From: Oehlia diaphana
Taxonomy: Eukaryota > Glomeromycota > Glomeromycetes > Glomerales > Glomeraceae
Length of the DNA: 11,041 nucleotides
Assembly (NCBI GenBank): GCA_003833135.1
Contig: QZLH01000421.1
Coordinates: 2,201 to 13,241 of the forward strand
Reading direction: 5' to 3'
Shown here: in pieces, positions 9,516 to 11,041 of the stretch
Layout of the letters: each line of letters opens with the position of its first letter
Numbering within the stretch: position 1 is the stretch's first letter
Notes under the pieces: model-generated
What the model saw: only the letters and a program-made list of their open reading frames with translations
The model's database searches: none
What the model was told of the DNA's origin: nothing
Program-made: the position numbers and the translations under genes

Positions 9516-9617
9516 AATCAGATCAGTTTAGTTCAGGTTATAGATAGTTTAAATTAGAATTAAAATCTATAAGAATTGAACTGAAAAACTAGCAATTCAG
9601 TTCAATTTAATCTGATT
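9516..9617. repeat. Nested palindromes with AATCAGAT ends
   Basis: The outer arms at 9516-9523 and 9610-9617 regions are inverted copies (AATCAGAT). Inside are two hairpins: TTATAGAT/ATCTATAA (about 9538-9545 with 9565-9572), and a perfect 12-bp stem AATTGAACTGAA/TTCAGTTCAATT (9574-9585 with 9596-9607). The stems share TTCAG/CTGAA and GATCAG words with the hairpins at 8444 and 8793, suggesting a common origin. Confidence 0.55.
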
Positions 9618-9697
9618 TTTATAAAAATACGAAAAATTGTATAACTGGTAATTGAGTGATTGTAAAATATCAAACTATATACCATTAGATTATTTGT

Positions 9698-9849
9698 AAT
9701 GAGATATATTGAATAGTGATAAAATTATATCTTTAGCATAAATAAATCACAAGTTAGATCATATTAAATAATTTATAAAAAAATTGGTATTAGAAAACTA
9801 TCTATTGATGCTAAAGACATAATCATACTACCATTTGATGCATCTCATT
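9698..9849. mobile_element. 152-nt fold-back element
   Basis: The left half aligns to the reverse complement of the right half along most of its length. At the ends, 9698-9714 matches 9849-9833 at 13 of 17 positions, and all four differences are transitions. Deeper in, TCTTTAGCAT (9730-9739) pairs perfectly with 9808-9817. The centre is near 9773. There is no coding capacity and no obvious target-site duplication. It reads as a fold-back MITE or an old inverted duplication. Confidence 0.6.
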
Positions 9850-9932
9850 GAGACGAATTTAATAAATATTAATTTATCTATTGATAACATATTTTAGTAA
9901 TAAGCAGGATTTTGAATCAATTCTAATATATA

Positions 9933-10247
9933 CCGTATATAGCGGGTCACAGTATCCTGGGTATCTTGCAAAAATCGGGGGTTTGACCCTGTACTCCCAG
10001 GTACTAAACAAAGCTTAAAAATTCTGTTTTTTGCGAATATCTCACGATCTACCAGTCCAATTTGAACGATCTTTTTTTATTTTGAAGAGCTCAATGAGAG
10101 CTATCAAACAAAAAAATGATCGCTCAAATCTGATCACTGGATCATGAGATAATTGTAAAATATCCCCCTGGGTACTATACAATTCTATAAAATTTTTCAA
10201 GGTGGGTACTATGCATAGGGGTGGTACTATGGCCTGCGATATATGGG
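9933..10247. mobile_element. ~315-bp fold-back element, less A+T-rich than surroundings
   Basis: The sequence folds on itself around 10093-10097, with AGCTC (10088-10092) pairing with GAGCT (10098-10102). The arms are roughly 150-160 bp. The left arm words GCGAATATCTCACGATC, CCAGTCCAATTTGAACGATC and GTACTCCCAGG have diverged inverted partners in the right arm: ATTATCTCATGATC, CAGTGATCAGATTTGAGCGATC and AGTACCCAGG. The ends also match: GGGTCACAGTATCC on the left against AGGCCATAGTACC on the right, mostly transitions. The element stands out by higher G+C and repeated GGTACTA words. A 71-codon minus-strand open frame across it is an arm read in frame. The outer boundaries are approximate. Confidence 0.7.
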
Positions 10248-10252
10248 GCGTC

Positions 10253-10327
10253 TTCACAGAGAACGTGATTGAGATTGAGATTGAGATTAGTGGTTAATCT
10301 GGTTTCACAAAAAACGTGATTGAGATT
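10253..10327. repeat. 51-bp direct repeat with GATTGA tandem units
   Basis: TTCACAGAGAACGTGATTGA from 10253 recurs as TTCACAAAAAACGTGATTGA from 10304, with two mismatches in 24 bases. The first copy runs into about three and a half GATTGA hexamers (10266-10289). It begins right at the edge of the fold-back element. Confidence 0.65.
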
Positions 10328-10341
10328 AATTTCAATCTCAA
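10320..10341. repeat. Short hairpin TTGAGATT / AATCTCAA
   Basis: Perfect 8-bp arms separated by six bases, formed where the second 51-bp repeat copy meets an inverted copy of its own TTGAGATT word. Confidence 0.55.
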
Positions 10342-10362
10342 GCTGATCATGATATGAAATTT

Positions 10363-10387
10363 TAATCTTACTTGTTGAGTAAGATTA
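10363..10387. repeat. Perfect 10-bp hairpin TAATCTTACT / AGTAAGATTA
   Basis: The stem is 10363-10372 with 10378-10387 and the loop is TGTTG. It lies 164 bp upstream of the Myb/SANT-like pseudogene start. It could be part of a decayed mobile element, or the end of a transcript from the left. No T-run of the kind used by RNA polymerase III follows. Confidence 0.6.
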
Positions 10388-10550
10388 GAATAAGGTTATA
10401 ACTCCCTTACCGCACTTTTCATTTTTTAACAAAAATACCACATATTTTAATCTTCAATAAAATGTATGCATATTTATTAAACGCGAAACACTTACTAGAC
10501 GTGAAATTTTTGTCATTTCCTTTAAATAAAATAAATTTCTTTCTTAATAA

Positions 10551-11041
10551 ATGGAACAAACTCATAAAAATAAAAATGCTGCAAAAGGTGAAAAAACTAC
10601 CAAAGCTTTAAGAGTTAAGTGGACTGAAAGTGCTATTAAAGCTTTATTGTTTTTTCTTATTGAAAATAAAAAAAGACTTGAAGAGTTAAAGTATAAACGT
10701 GGAGCCACATCTAATCCAGAGAATGTTCAGTTATGGAAAGATGCTGAAACTTTTTTTTTGACTTTTGAGGACTTTGAATACACTTATAATAATGTTTAAA
10801 TTGCTAATAAATGGAAAAATTTAGTAGATAATTATAAGGTTTTTTTTAAACAAAAAAATAAAAGTTCTTGAACATTTTTTTAATACTGATTTTAAATTCT
10901 TTTTTTATTAATAAGTCACAACTTGCAGCTTCAAAAAAGAGTGGTGGAGCTCCAATTGTTATTCAATATAAAGAAGATATTGAAATAATTTTAAATAAAG
11001 ATAGATCTATATTAAATCTAAAGTCTTGTATTGATTCTTCT
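10551..11041 (+). pseudogene. Myb/SANT-like (trihelix-type) domain protein, broken and cut by window edge
   Basis: ATG at 10551 opens 82 codons beginning MEQTHKNKNAAKGEKTTKAL and containing KWTESAIKALLFFLIENKKR, GATSNPENVQLWKDAE and FEDFEYTYNNV, then TAA at 10797-10799. The same frame continues past the stop with IANKWKNLVDNYKVFFKQKN, which completes the typical third helix (ANKWKNLxxxYK) of a Myb/SANT-like DNA-binding domain. The stop is therefore a nonsense change inside the domain. After 10866 the coding signal moves to the next frame (EHFFNTDFK from 10870), and then to the third (KSQLAASKKSGGAPIVIQYK from 10913), staying open to the window end. One premature stop and two frameshifts point to a pseudogene. 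An alternative is an intron between about 10846 and 10927, which would remove the frameshifts but not the stop. Such domains are found in repetitive, transposon-related families; a regulatory role for this copy is unlikely. Confidence 0.7.

Larger units (their letters stand above)
8845..9911. mobile_element. Candidate ~1.07-kb non-autonomous element bounded by 28-bp inverted repeats
   Basis: AATCCTGCTTATT at 8845-8857 is the exact reverse complement of 9899-9911. The similarity continues inward for 28 positions (8845-8872 against 9911-9884) with about 24 matches. The first part of the motif (CTGCTTATTTATAA, 8849-8862) also has a perfect inverted copy at 9048-9061, so the motif is present three times. 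The interior contains a 75-bp tandem duplication and two palindromic zones but no open frame for a transposase. No target-site duplication is evident. The interval may be one degenerate element, or several nested ones. Confidence 0.35.

Noticed and set aside
10042..10257. 71-codon minus-strand frame
   Set aside because: It coincides with one arm and the tip of the fold-back element, and its composition follows the repeat.

Overview
The window is from an intron-rich, very A+T-rich nuclear genome of a eukaryote, most probably a fungus. Three protein-coding genes can be rebuilt exon by exon with GT-AG introns of 65-102 nt, and every splice junction keeps the reading frame. A fourth locus at the right edge is a decayed gene copy. 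The short introns, extreme A+T content, fungal-type KRR1 and UBC proteins, and a Myb/SANT-like domain of a kind I associate with repetitive families in arbuscular mycorrhizal fungi suggest Glomeromycotina (a Rhizophagus-like genome). That placement is inference from style and family resemblance, not proof.

Layout. (1) 1-2256 is A+T-rich non-coding DNA containing one strong 79-nt hairpin at 1477-1555 and a 9-bp A-rich minisatellite near 1875-1905. (2) 2257-3424, minus strand, is a bacterial-type (d)CMP kinase with four exons and a basic, acid-free N-terminal extension that looks like a mitochondrial presequence. (3) 3550-5070, plus strand, is KRR1, the KH-domain ribosome-assembly factor, in eight exons. 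It diverges from the kinase across a 125-bp intergenic region that must hold both promoters. (4) 5316-6469, minus strand, is a UBE2Q-like ubiquitin-conjugating protein in six exons, convergent with KRR1. The two share a 245-bp 3' intergenic region with AATAAA-type signals on both strands. (5) 6470-10550 is about 4 kb of A+T-rich, repeat-derived DNA. It holds a small 137-bp terminal-inverted-repeat element (7920-8056), a decayed coding remnant (7601-7899), nested inverted repeats and GATCAG-type motifs (8440-9911), a 152-nt fold-back (9698-9849), a ~315-bp fold-back (9933-10247), and a 51-bp direct repeat with two hairpins (10253-10387). (6) 10551-11041, plus strand, is a Myb/SANT-like domain pseudogene with a premature stop and two frameshifts, cut by the window edge.

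The three intact genes are housekeeping or cell-regulatory functions (nucleotide metabolism, 40S ribosome assembly, ubiquitin signalling) packed into about 4.2 kb, with mobile-element debris to the right. I see no operon, CRISPR, phage, toxin or defence system. The points most worth attention are the bacterial-type CMP kinase with a 17-nt micro-exon in a eukaryotic gene, and the dense cluster of fold-back elements without a visible transposase.
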